From contig SADC01001387.1 in the NCBI GenBank assembly GCA_004194705.1, positions 124,001 to 188,000 on the forward strand: a stretch of 64,000 nucleotides of DNA, read 5' to 3'. Origin of the DNA: Ditylenchus dipsaci (lineage: Eukaryota; Nematoda; Chromadorea; Rhabditida; Anguinidae). Every line of letters starts with the position of its first letter. Position 1 is the stretch's first letter. A program made the translations under genes and the position numbers. Under the pieces are notes generated by a model. The model was not told where the DNA came from. It worked only from the letters and a program-made list of their open reading frames with translations, and searched no databases. Below, in pieces: positions 1 through 11,541 of the stretch.

Positions 1-1916
1 AAGCCGGTTTGGCTCGATCTTTTGACCGATTTCTGAATAATGTCAAATGTGACTTGGGTATGTTCATAAAATCAGGTGGTACTCAAAATTTTATATACAC
101 ATGCGAAACTTTTAAAGCTTGTAGAAAGGGCAGAAAACAAGCTTTCCAATGACATATTGTTCGCTTGTTAATAATGACTAAATGTGGAATATAGGAAGAA
201 AAATTGTGACATTTTTCAAAAAGTTTTTTTTTACTCAAATGTGCAAAAATTAGATGTGATAGATTGTTATTTGTTCAGCAAAACCCACATATCAAAGAGC
301 AATCAAAAATGCACTGAAAAATGCTGTAAATTTGAACAAAATGAAGTCTTCAGAGTGTTAAGCGACAGTTTAAAAAAACTTAAATTTCTTCGAAAACGTG
401 AAACTTGTTTATCACTAGACCAACCCGCAATTAACACGCCGGATGCGAACATTTGGACTTTTCAAACTTCGCGCGAATATCACAACTCTAGGCATGGTCG
501 TCGCCGATGGAAATATTTTGAAGGCGAGTACCAGTGAAATTCAAACGAGAATTTAATTGACGCAATTTTCTAAAAGTCAAGCAAAATTATGCAGCCCCTG
601 GAATCGAACTGAGGATCGACTTCGACACTACGCCACCACTGACAGCATATGAAGTGCAGACCCGCTTTCCCTTCCAAAGGGGTTCGAGGGGTATGAGTTA
701 AGGGTGTTGCGCTTATTATTATGACTTATTATTTTTGTAGAAATATCGAGGTTATTTCGAGAGCTTTTAAAAGAAAATTCCCGGGAAATTTCTCGGAAAA
801 AACCAACCCTAGACGAAAGAGAAGTGTGCCTCGCCAATTCAAATTTTGCACATGCTGCTTTGCGCAAAAACTATGGCCCTTTAAACAACCTTTTGATAAG
901 CAAATTTTCAACTCAGAAAAACATATGGTATAAAACTTCCACATTTTTTAAATTGAAACATGACATACAATAGCGTTTTCAAAAAAAATTGGGGCTGAGA
1001 GATTAAGTCTTGTTTGATAACTTTTGATTGGGAAAAAGCCTATAAAAATTCGTTTAACAAATTTTGAAAAATGCTGCCTTACTTTTAAACTACTCTGTGT
1101 TATCGATAAATTTATTGATAATTTATTCTTTAAAGAACTACATAGAGAGCAATAAACCTCAATAAAAAGATTTTCGTAGCTTGATTTAGGTCTAGTCAGA
1201 ATCAAAAGAGTAGTTTCGTTCTTGTTTTAGCTTCACCTTTTGCTTGACTGTATAATTTTAATTCTTTTTATTTTTACGTGCTCCACTTTTCTTATTTCCC
1301 TTTTTACCTTTTTACTTTTGCCTTTTTTGCCTTGTGAGGACCACCACCTCTATGATTCTTTTTATTTTTTTATTTCCTTTTTGGTGTTTTTAAGTCCACC
1401 ACTCGTCTTTTTACCATCAGTGTTTTGCCCTTCTTACCTGAAACTTCTAAAAACATATTTATTTTTCTTATTAGTATACAATATATAAAATTGAACTCCA
1501 TTATAGTGGCACTGCCAGCATAGTGGTATCTATGTTAATTTAGTGTGTTGGCCGACAGAAATAATTCAACAGAACTCACATTAGTCTACCCTGAGATTAA
1601 AGACTCAAAATTGTCGAATAAAGTAAATATAGAAAGTCGGGTTTTCGAAGGGGCCTTCAACCAAACAAGTGCCTTTAGTTTTTTTCGACATTTCGAAATT
1701 TTGACTATTTTCTGAAGAAGACAAAATATTTTATTTGGCGCTCATTGGCCCTTTGAAGTGAAAAAGTTATTTAAAAGTAAAACCTCAGAAGTAAAAAATA
1801 TTTAGGATCCTTACAGAAGACTATTTAAAATGAAAATAGCCTTGTTTTTTTCAAATGAACTGTTATCTGAACCAAAAATGCATAGTGAGTGACTATTAGT
1901 CATTGTAAAAATTACC
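1..1916. other. AT-rich intergenic stretch, no gene recognised
   Basis: No exon with convincing composition, splice signals or family motifs was found. The longest open frame (184-537, plus) has no recognisable domain. The only structured item is the tRNA-like module near 590-650. Confidence 0.5.
590..650 (-). repeat. tRNA-like module (possible SINE or MITE-embedded pol III box)
   Basis: Read on the minus strand the segment carries an A-box-like GGTGGCGTAGTG and, about 30 nt later, a B-box-like CAGTTCGATTCC. The arms do not pair well enough for a functional tRNA. Similar modules occur near 5598-5650, 18145-18200 and 58405-58475, which favours a repeat-borne pol III promoter relic over a tRNA gene. 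Confidence 0.35.
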
Positions 1917-2457
1917 TTATGAGTGATCAGAAAAAAAATCAATTACGTTTACACGGCTTATTGAACTGAGCCAGCACCCCAAAAAGTTCTCACGGTTTAA
2001 AAGCCAACCTTTGTCGGTATGAGAAGGAACTGCTGCGGAGTGGGTATCAATACTCTTTTTTTGGACTTTAGGTTTAGCAGCAGCTTTCACTGGTTTTGCT
2101 TCTTCGTTTTCTTCTTTGGCTTTTTCTTTTGGAGCCTCATCTTTGGTATCAGTTTCGCCATCACCCTCAACTGGGTCAGCAGCAGCATCAGCTTTATCAT
2201 CACCACCTTCAGTATCTGCTGCTCCAGTCTCTTCATCATCCTTTTATCTTCAGGAGCATCAGTGTTTTCTGGATCACCACCTGGTGAAGCCTCTTCTGCT
2301 TCGGCACCTTCTGGTTTCTGATCAGTATCTTCGACTTCATTACCTTCTTCTTTGGCATCTCCATCCCTCCCTCTTCTCCATCTCCTTGCCCTACAACAAA
2401 GTGGGCAGAAAGTAGAGCCAACAAAACAAAAGCAATAGTTAATTTAAAGAAATTCAT
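1917..2457 (-). CDS. Small secreted acidic, Glu/Asp/Ala/Lys-rich protein (frame broken twice)
   Basis: The frame opens at 2457 with a clear signal peptide: MNFFKLT, then a hydrophobic core FVLLALLSAH, then a likely cleavage after VVG. Acidic low-complexity sequence follows (GDGEEGG). The starting frame soon turns basic, but the acidic composition resumes in the neighbouring frame (DAKEEGNEVEDTDQKPEG) and shifts once more after APEDK to DDEETGAADTEGGDDKAD. Both shifts correspond to one missing base. The last frame runs through KAAAKPKVQKKS to a stop at 1917-1919. Restored, it would be about 180 residues with no Cys in the acidic part and no known domain. A single-exon 3' end is assumed; a splice donor near the C-terminus cannot be excluded. 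Function is unknown. Reality as a secreted protein is likely; exact frame is uncertain. Confidence 0.6.
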
Positions 2458-4674
2458 TTGCTTTTAATAAATTAATAGATGAATAATAATTGTAAATATT
2501 ATCAGGCGGTTATACTGTCAAACGCAATGATATTAAGGAGTCAAACTGAAAGCAAGTATTGAAAAATCAGTGGGATCTGGTCTTTTTAAAGGTACGAAGT
2601 CAACCAAAGACAGGTTATTTATTGATTTTAGTAGAACTTGCAATAACTTTGTTTCATCGATATTCCCCTCTATATCTCGGTACGGTGCTACTCGGTATTT
2701 CTATCTATATTTCTATTTCTACTATCTATGAATAGTGTTGAATATATTTTATCGATCCTCGCAGATGTAAGCGTAGCGGCTCAAGCTCACAACTGTGCTG
2801 CTCAGCAAACGATTTTTTTTATTGTTACCATGCATAGTAGTGTGATCCATATAGACAAGACACTGCCTTGTGATATATACGAAATCGATTTTAAGAAAGA
2901 GGCTCCTTTTAACATCAACACAAAATATTGGGCTTGCTTCTTAGTCAATAGAAAAATGATTACGTGGAAGAACTGACTTTCAGAAGCCAGCATAGATTCA
3001 GGAAAAGACTTTTTCATTAAGTTGAAAATAAATAACAATAGAACTGTTTCGCTCGTTTGATGTTTAAAACTTTTTTCACATGCTATGTTGCAAAAAGTTC
3101 TTCGTTCTTCTTTCATTGTCTTTGAGAAAAATTATCAACTGTATTAAAAAATATTCTTTTTTCAAAAGTTGTAACTTGCTATTCATAAGCACAAATCATC
3201 GAGCAAAGTAATCAAGAGTCGTGTGAAAACAACGAATTGATATTTCAAAAAGAGCATTCGTCTTTATTCACACGACGCCTCAAGCAAATATTTTTATAGT
3301 TTTACTTTTTGTAGAAGTTATAATATTTAGAATAATAAAATGACTCAAAATAATAATTCTTTCAAAGATGTGAATCCCTTCTCAAAATCTCTATACAGTC
3401 TACGCTCTATATAAGTTACCCTCTACATAAGATAACCTCTCTAGATCGTTTGGTTTTGCAACTAATGTTTTACCTATGAAATACGCTTCTCATAAGATAC
3501 GCTCTATATAAAATACCTCTCAGGCCGGTCCCCTATGGGTATCTTATATAAAGCGTTGACTGTATAGTATTTGGTCGGCTGTATCCGTCCGCCCGCTGCC
3601 ATTTCAAGTGGTCCCGTCGCACCATTTATAACTTTTTTTCTGTGCAATATTTTTTGAGCAGATTTGTACTCAAATTTGTTAATTGAGAAAAAAAAACTCT
3701 TCAATTTTGACTAGGAAAAACATGTTTCAGACTTAAAATGGCTTCTAGTTTGCTAAATTTTGTATTTTGAAAGTTTGATCTGTATTTTCTAAAGTATAGA
3801 CTTCAGCTTTCGTTGGTGTATAACTCACACTCTGAAATACAAACCTCCGCATCGACATACAAAAATAAATTTCATGTATCTTTTTGTCGTGTATTTAACC
3901 TTAAATCTAGACTTTCTTCTGATTTCATTCAAAATGCCCGGAAGTTCTGATATTCATGACTAAACTTTTTTGAAATTCTGTTCGGCTAGTGTGTAGAGAA
4001 GATTCAAGGCTACATTTGACCTAAAAATTGTTGCAAAAAATGCAAAATTTGGGGTTTCCAAATGCAAAATAAGTTTCATGTAATTTTTCTCTTGTATTTG
4101 ACGTAAAATCTGGACTCTCGTCGGGCCTGTACTCAGATTTTTGAATTTTTTTGTATTTTTGTTGGCTGGCATATTCCAGCAGCGCCAAAAATTTTATGTC
4201 GAACACTATGAGGATTTCAGATTTTCGTTCAGTAAAAAAATTGACTGGACCGTACACTAACAAAAGCGTAGGCGGACAGATCCACACCGGAACAGTTTGC
4301 TTCTAACGCTACCACACAGCAAAACCAGACAGTACAGCAAATGTATTGGGATTCAACGCTACTCGTTTTACTGATCGCTGGATGCTGTCAGGACCACTGC
4401 TTCGGAACAGGACCTGACCACAGGCACTGCTTCGGGCATTTAGAAAGACTGCTTCGGGCACTGATGCATGACGAGGAGTCTTTGTGACTGAATTTATCCA
4501 CCACTGCAGACGATATTTGATGAGCTGCTTCGGGACGGGAGCTGACGAGAAGGCTAGACTTGACGAGATGAAGAAGACGAGCGATGCTTCGGTCGATATT
4601 ATCAGGCAACGAAGAACTATAGATTGAAGAAGAGATAATAAAGAAAAGAGACTCATCCTTCGATGTTTCTCTCA
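2458..4674. other. Intergenic, one TA-flanked MITE
   Basis: Upstream of the acidic-protein gene the DNA is AT-rich with no supported exon. It holds one short inverted-repeat element (3396-3562). From about 4290 base composition becomes GC-richer and the word TGCTTCGG recurs five times between 4395 and 4600; no clean plus-strand frame spans it. Confidence 0.4.
3396..3562. mobile_element. Pogo/Tigger-like MITE, TA target duplication
   Basis: Imperfect terminal inverted repeats start CAGTCTACGCTCTATATAAG on the left and read CAGTCAACGCTTTATATAAG on the right (reverse complement). TA lies on both sides (3394-3395 and 3563-3564). The 167-bp size and TA duplication fit a non-autonomous Tc1/mariner/pogo-group element. 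No coding capacity. Confidence 0.8.
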
Positions 4675-4675
4675 G

Positions 4676-4972
4676 GTTGATGACGATGAAGATGGCGAAG
4701 AGAGGACAACTGCTTTTTCGTCTATAAGCTTCCAGTTCATCAGGGCTAGAATCCACTTGGCCAAGACAAGCATCGATTCGGGCTTCCATTCGAAAGATCC
4801 ACATCATCGAGCTTGTTCCACCAGCCCTAATTGCAAGTGCGACGAGCTCAAACGGCTGCGGCGACTTGACGCTGTTGACTTGTTAGAAGATGGCCTATCG
4901 AGGCGTAGCAAGCTGCCAGAAAGCAAATTTTTTGAAAAATTACATAATAATTTTAGTCATTTAGATAAATAA
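4676..4972 (+). CDS. Candidate terminal exon of an unknown protein
   Basis: A good acceptor (TTTCTCTCAG) ends at 4675 and opens a 98-codon frame starting VDDDEDGEERTTAFSS, with SGFHSKDPHH and CKCDELKRLRRLD further on, ending in TAA at 4970-4972. AATAAA overlaps the stop (4968-4973), as expected for a short 3' UTR. Composition is hydrophilic and the GC content is above background. No domain recognised and upstream exons were not identified. A competing 139-codon minus-strand frame covers 4388-4807; I prefer the plus reading because of the acceptor, stop and poly(A) signal, but certainty is low. Confidence 0.35.
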   Translation, partial: VDDDEDGEERTTAFSSISFQFIRARIHLAKTSIDSGFHSKDPHHRACSTSPNCKCDELKRLRRLDAVDLLEDGLSRRSKLPESKFFEKLHNNFSHLDK

Positions 4973-4979
4973 ACTATTT

Positions 4980-6525
4980 ATTTTGACTCTGCAGCTTGAT
5001 TGTCTCATGCTTTAAGTTAACATTACTTTATCAAACATACAGCAAAGATAGCTGAACCTAAAAACAGGAAATGAGCTTATGATAATTGTATAAAAATCGA
5101 AACTCCATTTAAGGACACACGGATTCCGACTTGGTCAGCCTGAACTAAATAAAGGCCAAATGTCACCTGATACAAGGATACTCGAGCCACTATTCCACTA
5201 CACCCCACCCCCAAAAGCAATTCCAGTAGTGGGCGCGGGTGGCTGTTAAATGGAATAGTACCATACTCGATTTGAGGACAGAGCATCAGCGGTCCCGACT
5301 CGATAAAGCGACACTCGATAAAGTACAGCAGGCAAATCTTACTCAAATTTCAAAATTTGTGGTACAAATGCAATAAGTTTCGGTCATTTCTCGAAATGTC
5401 GATGATGCATTTTTAAATCTTATTAAGTACAGGGTGTAACAAGAATTTTGGAACTATTGTTTTGGCCATAACTTTTTTATAGATCATTATGTAAGTAACT
5501 ATGTCGATTTTAGTCGTCTATTTTTTTATATTTCTTGTGCAGTGTTTGAAAATATTTTTTATGGTAACGAAAAATTTAAAAAGCAAAAATAAATAAAAAT
5601 CAGTTAAGCGGGATCGAACTCGAGACCTCCTTAAATCGAATCCATTATAACTCTCCATAGCAGAAAAAGATATTTATGCCAAATAATTATGCCAAAAAGG
5701 GCCATTTTGAACAAAAAAGGAAGATGTTGAACATAGTTTTGAATACTGGGGCCTACCGCATTAATAAACTCTGGTATGCATGCTTTTTCATGCATCCGAA
5801 CTTCTATGCATGCGCTGAGGCAATTTTCGCAAGAGTCGAGCTCCCCATCCGGCATCTCCTATAGCAAATTGTCGAAAGCATCCTGAATTCTTAGATTGAG
5901 CTCCTACAGACGGGCCGGCTGCGTCTGATAAACCTGTGCTTTGTCGCGTCCGATAGACCTGTGCTTCCATCGTTAGAGGTGAACGACAATGCAAATGACT
6001 GGTTTTTAAAAAAAGACGAGCACCAGTCTGTGACTGGAATCGTAATGTGAGGAATCTACGATTTTCAGGATGCTTTCGACAATTTGTTATGGGAGATGCT
6101 GGATGGAGAGCTCGACTCTTACGAAAATTACCTCAGCGCATGCATAGAAGTTCAAGGGCAAAGTTTGGAGCAGAAATTGTGAGTGAATGTTGAACTTTGT
6201 AATTGTCAACCTCGGTTTTTGTTGTGTCGTTCAATAAAGAGTTGTTACTAAATCTGCACCTAATCCATTTTTCTGAAAAAATTAACAAAATCTTAAAACA
6301 ATCATCAAAAACTCAATGATTGTCGTTATTGGCTTTTTTGGTGTCAAACAAATTCCCATATAATCATCATTCGATTGAAAAAAACATATCATCGAACACT
6401 GCCAATTCAAAAAGTTATGGTCAAAACAAATAGTCGGTAAAAAATTGGCCAACCCTATTTTTTATTATTTTATTGTGTTACTTTTTGTGAATATATAAAT
6501 AAGTGATCAAAATAACATATATTTA
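4980..6525. other. Intergenic with repeat fragments
   Basis: Holds a mariner-type terminus beginning TACAGGGTGTAAC near 5430, a tRNA-like minus-strand module near 5598-5650, and a partial copy of the roughly 300-bp dispersed repeat (5720-5830, ending in the GCATGC motif). No supported gene. Confidence 0.4.
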
Positions 6526-6835
6526 TTAGTTATTACTTTCCATGACGTCCATTATTACGATGATCTTCATAGCGTGAGGATATGGTCCTCTTTCATATTT
6601 AGGTGGTGGGTGTTGAGAATAAAGAGGTGGTGGATCTTGATGGCGAGGAGAATAAACTGGTGGAGCATGTCCTAGGTCTCCATAACGTGGAGGTTGGTTT
6701 CCACTTCGGTCAAGTAACAACTTTTCAAACGCCTAAAAAATTTCCAATTTTTTGAACACAAAGTTCAACAAACATGATGATGATAAGGATTAATGCCGAT
6801 GTGTCCATGATGCAGAACAAAAGACAAATTGAGTC
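6526..6835 (-). CDS. His/Pro/Tyr-rich low-complexity protein, 3' exons
   Basis: Two consecutive exons fit the minus strand. Exon 6774-6835 follows an acceptor CAATATTAG and reads HHGHIGINPYHHH in one frame. A 41-nt GT-AG intron (6733-6773) follows, then exon 6526-6732 reading AFEKLLLDRSGNQPPRYG with repeated PPxY-like words (PPPLYS, PPPKYE). Near the end the frame turns hydrophobic, but the neighbouring frame continues in character (YEDHRNNGRHGK, stop at 6533-6535), so one base is probably missing near 6565. A different frame of the upstream exon gives a membrane-like stretch. Upstream exons and function are unknown. PPxY words often bind WW domains, but no such role can be shown here. Confidence 0.4.
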
Positions 6836-6839
6836 CTAA

Positions 6840-8200
6840 TATTGAAAAAAGCAAAAATAAAAAAAACAACGAGTTAATTCCCTTCATTTATCAATGTAGT
6901 TTACTATAACAAACACACGAATGAAAAAATATATATTGGCAAACAAATATTTTCTTAAATATTTCGGAAATAGAAAACTATTTCGTTTGATTAATATTCA
7001 AGAATTTCGGTCGCTAAAAAAATTCAATTAAGTATAAGTGCGGGACTGTGATGGGACTGTTAATGACGAAACATTCCTTTTTATTTGAAAAAAAATTCAT
7101 AAATTACTGAAGCTCACTTCAAAAATATAGTTCACTAAGACTATAAGTAGAGATGATGATTGAACTTTAGGCAGGATAATTATGTCTAGCATAAAAGAAA
7201 ACTGAAACGTGATTTTGACTTGCAAAAATGGGGATCTGTTCAAAAAGACAGGATCTTCTTAACACTGGGAGTGTAGAACAGCCACTTCGCTTCTTTCTAC
7301 GTGGAATTTAAATTGGATGCTGATCACAATTGGTTATAAACATTTTCGGTCAAAAACTTTCGCTAGAGGCCTCTCAACTTTAGAAATTTTAAATTTTTCG
7401 TCTTGGTTCATAAGCAGAAAAAAATCTCATAACTTTTTGTATACTAAAGATCTTTGGTTTTAGAACTTTTTTTTAAAATGAGTGACTTGCCCACATGTCG
7501 TTTGAAATTTATAGCTAAAAAACTCCAAGGATTACAATGCAAATAGTGTTTAAGCAATCTTTTAACTATAATGATATATTTTTTTCATAGAGTTTAGAAA
7601 TAAAAAAACACTATGATTATCAACATTTCAAAAAAAATTCACAAAAATTTGTCAAAATCTATATTTTTTCAGCTGCGAAAGGCTCAGCTGGTTTGCAGGT
7701 GTTGTCCATATAATAACCATTTTCAAACTCAGAAGTTGCAAGCAGTCTAGGTTCAAAAGGCATTTGATACTGAAAACTTCTTCATGAAATGAAAATTTTT
7801 TAAATTTTTTATTTATAGTATCATGGATGTAGCCAGGGTGCGTTTAAGCAGACTTCTTTTTTCTAATCTTGTAGTATAAAAAGTGAATTATTGCTTTGGA
7901 GAATCAAGGTAAAGGGTACTGGAGGGTAAGGTATTACGTGGCCATTGCCGTCTACGGTTTTGAGTTGGATTGGATTGAATTGGCGGGGACAGATATATTA
8001 CTTCGAAAAATTTGTGTGATTTATATTTTTTTAATTTGCATTTAAATTAAAATCTCGTGTGATATTCATAGCAAAACTTAATTCGACAACAGGTAGATAG
8101 TCATACTTTCACAAACGACAGCGCAGGGCGTTGGCATTGTCAAGCAACATTGTTGTTGTTCGATCAATGGCGCCAAATTTTCGTTAAGAAAAGTTTAGAT
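6840..8200. other. AT-rich intergenic, nothing recognised
   Basis: No supported gene, RNA or well-formed inverted repeat seen. Confidence 0.4.
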
Positions 8201-8201
8201 A

Positions 8202-8259
8202 CAGGGTGTGTCAAAAGTATTGGGTATTTTAAAATACGCAGTACTTTTGAGACACCCTG
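8202..8259. mobile_element. Minimal mariner-type hairpin MITE (58 bp)
   Basis: The segment is almost nothing but two inverted termini: CAGGGTGTGTCAAAAGTA on the left and its near-perfect complement TACTTTTGAGACACCCTG on the right, with TA on both sides. The CAGGGTG terminus and TA duplication fit the mariner group. Confidence 0.85.
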
Positions 8260-8263
8260 TATA

Positions 8264-8509
8264 CCGTATTTCCTCTAAAATAGCCCCGGGGCTATTTTAT
8301 TCAAACCTTCAATTTTCAGAAAAATTTGGATTCGATTTCGAGATTTTCGGGTGGAATCCAAATCGAAAAAGTGGAATCGGTAGAGCTCGTGGGAGTTAAA
8401 AAAATGCGAAAGACAGATTTGCAAAATATTCACTCTAGCTTGAGATATAGGTCTTCCAAGTAGGGGGGAGGGCTATTTTAGAAGGAGGGCTATTTTAGAG
8501 GAAATACGG
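8264..8509. mobile_element. CCGTATTT-family MITE
   Basis: Terminal inverted repeats CCGTATTTCCTCTAAAATAG and its complement end at TA dinucleotides (8262-8263 and 8510-8511). The left end has an inner palindrome AGCCCCGGGGCT. It sits directly against the hairpin MITE at 8202-8259. Related copies: 22790-22921, 54855-55004 and 55483-55743, plus half copies near 20700-20785, 28175-28210 and 33585-33645. Confidence 0.85.
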
Positions 8510-8699
8510 TATGTAAATGCAAACAAAACATCACTTAAAAATATTGGTAGTCTAGCGGTCCCCTGAATGCTCAAAAAGTCGAAATCGGAAATTTGAATGT
8601 TCCGCGCCATTTTCTGGCGCAAGTTGACTGAAAAACTACTTTTTGGACATGGAACAGATTTAGGAATACCAAGAAAGTGAGTGGGCATACAAGAGTGCT

Positions 8700-9425
8700 G
8701 GATAGGTCTACCAGTAAAGCAAGAAGATTTGTTAGGACGGTCAGCGGATCAGAGTAGTTTTGAAGAGAATTAAGTGGACTTTTTTGAGCAGAGAAACGAT
8801 TTGCTTATCTTTAATTTGAAAAACAATGTTTTGGTATTTCTTAGGTGAGGAAGTAAAAACCCAAAAAACCCCTGTATTCTTTGACTGCCTCACCATGTTT
8901 TTCAACTGGGCCGTGGCAAAAAGAGACTCTATATGCATTTTATGGTCAAGAGTACTTCTCGGAATCATGTCCAAGGTAAGTGTGTGCGGGCATCTCTAAC
9001 TCTCAAGCCCCCTGCGCCCCCTTCAGAGTCGCAGGGTGCTTGGGTGGGGTGGCTTTGGCAGGGTGCTTCTCAAGGGTGCTTTTTTTTGGCAGGGTGCTTC
9101 TCAAGCCCCTACGCCCCGAAGGGGCGCAGGGGGCTTTAGAGTTAGAGATGCGCGCACTCACTTACCTTAGACATAATTCCGAGCAAGACTCTTGAACAAA
9201 AATGCATTTGGAGGCTCTTTTTGCCCAGCTCCAGTGGCCAAAACATGCCAAAACAGGCAAATGGTCGGAATTTAAAAAATGTCCAAAACTCAATTTTTCA
9301 TCAACCAGAACTCAAAAATAATGTCTTTTTTGAACTCCTGAGGCAATTTTAGGTTGAAATAGGGTGTTTGGAAACACTTAAAAAAGTTTCATTTGGGGGG
9401 GGGGGGGTGATATACTCCGGTAGGG
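8700..9425. repeat. Dispersed ~300-bp hairpin repeat (R1) with G-run terminus
   Basis: The core (about 8870-9240) carries the R1 hallmarks: ATATGCATTTTATGGTCAAG, GTACTTCTCGGAATCATGTC followed by AAGGTAAGTG, then a GC-rich stem with CAAGCCCC and GGGGCTT arms, and the mirrored TTACCTTAGACATAATTCCG. A run of G near 9398-9412 marks one end of the larger unit. Confidence 0.7.
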
Positions 9426-9599
9426 TCAAATTATCAATTATTTCGCCATGTGTTGTAAATCACATACCATTTTGTAGCTATTTCTGTGCTCTAGATGTTT
9501 GGATTTTCTCTTTTTTGCTATTTTTTCTTGTATTTTTGAGCCTGACAATAGAGTGCCAAGTTGAGGAAAAAACAGCATTTTCGACATTTGCTTCTCTTC

Positions 9600-9852
9600 T
9601 CTTTGCTTTCGATCGAGGTCAAAAAGCCGTGAAGCTGCTCGTGAAATATATTCTGTGTACGGTGCGAATGCTATTGGAATAAGAATTGCGCAAGAATGGT
9701 TTTCTAAGTTCAGGAATCCCACGTTTGAACTTGAGTACTCGCCTCGATCAGGACGTCCAGTTGAGATTGATGAAGAGTTGCTTAAAGCGCTTCTGAAGGA
9801 GGATGGCTGCAAAACAGGCAGAAAACTAGGTAAACAAATGAATTTTTATTAA
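9600..9852 (+). pseudogene. Mariner transposase N-terminal fragment
   Basis: The peptide AREIYSVYGANAIGIRIAQE followed by WFSKFRNPTFELE and YSPRSGRPVEID matches the DNA-binding half of mariner transposases: helix-turn-helix, the WF.rF spacing and the conserved pRSGRP hinge. The frame shifts by one missing base near 9630 (KAVK versus the expected KAxEAAREI) and stops at 9850-9852 after about 90 residues. The DDE catalytic domain is absent, so this is a relic with no activity of its own. Confidence 0.85.
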
Positions 9853-9889
9853 AGAACTATCTCTCGATGCTTCAAGCGGTATTACATCA

Positions 9890-10473
9890 ACTTGATACAA
9901 ATTATGACTTGATACATCAACTTGATACACTGACGACTTGATACATCGACTTGATACACTGTCAACTTGATACATCTTCAAAAAGTAGCTTGAAAATTAA
10001 GTTTTAGAGACATCCAAAAGTACATTTTTTGACCATTTTGAAGGGATTCAAGGCTGTATTGGGATGGAAAAATAACCGAAGAAAGGATCACTTTGAGTAA
10101 AAAAGCAAGATGTTGAATATAGTTTTGAATAGTGGGCCTACCGCATAGATAAACTCTGGTATGCATGCTTTTTATGCATCAAGAGTCGCTTTCGAGTGAT
10201 TGGTGTCTAAGGTATGTGGGTGTGCGCATCTCAACTTCAAGCCCCCAAGCCCCCTGCGCCCCCGAAGGGGCGCAGGGGCTTGAGAGTTAGAGATGCGCGC
10301 ACTCACTTACCTTAGACATGATTCCGAGCAAGACTCTTGATCATAAAATGCAACCATGTTGAAAAACATGATAATAACGGTATATACATAGTAAATTTCG
10401 AACTACTTTTCGGAAGATGTATCAAGTCTTCAGTGTATCAAGTTGATGTATCAAGTCATAATTTGTATCAAGT
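9890..10473. mobile_element. Inverted-repeat element with ACTTGATACA word arrays at both ends
   Basis: The left end iterates ACTTGATACA / CATCAACTTGATACA five times (9890-9980) and the right end holds the complementary array (10413-10473). Between them lies a copy of the dispersed R1 repeat (about 10090-10345) with its GC-rich hairpin. No coding capacity; the superfamily is unclear because no clean target duplication is visible. Confidence 0.7.
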
Positions 10474-11541
10474 CGTATGGCGTCCGCTTTAAGCAATAGG
10501 CTTCACTCAAAAAGTGGCGCTTGGGTGCCTCACCAACTGAATTCACCAATTGAAACAACATCTCACACGAAAAAACGCGGGAGCTTATGCCCCAACTTAA
10601 TATATTGGAAAAGAGAGAAAAAGGTGTACACAGAGAACGAGAAAAGGGAGGGTGATCACGCACAGATTTACATGCGACATCAATCCTCGAAAACTCTTGA
10701 TCGAAAATGCATAGCGGTTCTTTTTGTTTGCCCGTGATGGAAAAGACAGTAAAATTGTTTTGGCGCCAATTTAAATTTTTTGAAACTAACAAAAAGGGAT
10801 TTCAGGTCCATTCTGTCCCTCCTGGAAAGAGACTTTACCTTACTAATGCAAATTCTCTATATCTATTCGAAACCGGTGGCTTCATACTCAGCCAGCTGTA
10901 CCACTGGATCAGCAGCACAAGCTAATGAAAAGAAGAAGACTGTGAAGACAAGAGACAGCTCCATTCCTTGACTGAGAAAGTTCCTGGAATGGACTCTAAG
11001 TTCCTTCCCTTGTTAGTCAAAATTTAAAGGGTGGGCTTTTTAATAGACGAAGTATGGTAAGAATAAATTATAAGTTCTTCAAACGTAATTTGAGCAAAAG
11101 TCAAAAAAGAAATCTACAATCTACAAATTCCCAGAGGTCCCTATAGTAAGTTTTTCGAAAGTTTATAGTGACTAATACGCATGAAGTGTTGGCACGCTTT
11201 TTCAAAACGATAAAGAGAATATTTTGAACGCAAGTCTTGGAAATTCCAATCCAATTTATTTCTATACATTTGTAAATTGGACTTTTATATTGACTTGTGT
11301 AACACTTTTATAGAATTTTATTTGATTTCTGTTCAAAAAAAACAAAAAAGCTGAAATATGGAGTGTGACCACACATCGACCTCGACCTCGACCATCACAA
11401 GCAGCGTGACCATGATCGGTTACGACCTCGACCAAGACCAAGAAGTGTGAACAAGCGGATAGATTCTTAAATATATAACACCAGTGAATATTTTTTGTAT
11501 ATAAACTTACATCTTTCTCATTGGTTTTCGCCCAAGTGTTA
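10474..11541. other. Intergenic; weak coding candidate near 10805-10970
   Basis: On the plus strand an acceptor-like GGATTTCAG precedes 10805. One frame reads SKPVASYSASCTTGSAAQAN then EKKKTVKTRDSSIP to a stop near 10970, which resembles a terminal exon. Another frame is also open. No domain is recognisable, so I do not call a gene. Around 11360-11450 short CTCGACC words repeat. Confidence 0.25.

Noticed and set aside
184..537. 117-codon plus-strand open frame
   Set aside because: No domain, no splice or poly(A) context, composition like the AT-rich background.
2019..2415. Overlapping plus-strand frames rich in Ser, Phe and His
   Set aside because: They are the antisense shadow of the acidic Glu/Asp-rich secreted protein on the minus strand.
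4388..4807. 139-codon minus-strand frame
   Set aside because: No domain; the overlapping plus exon has an acceptor, stop and AATAAA. Kept as an alternative in that entry only.
9850..10480. CRISPR-like array of ACTTGATACA repeats
   Set aside because: Units are degenerate, lack unique spacers of constant length, and occur inverted at the other end of a eukaryotic transposon-like unit.
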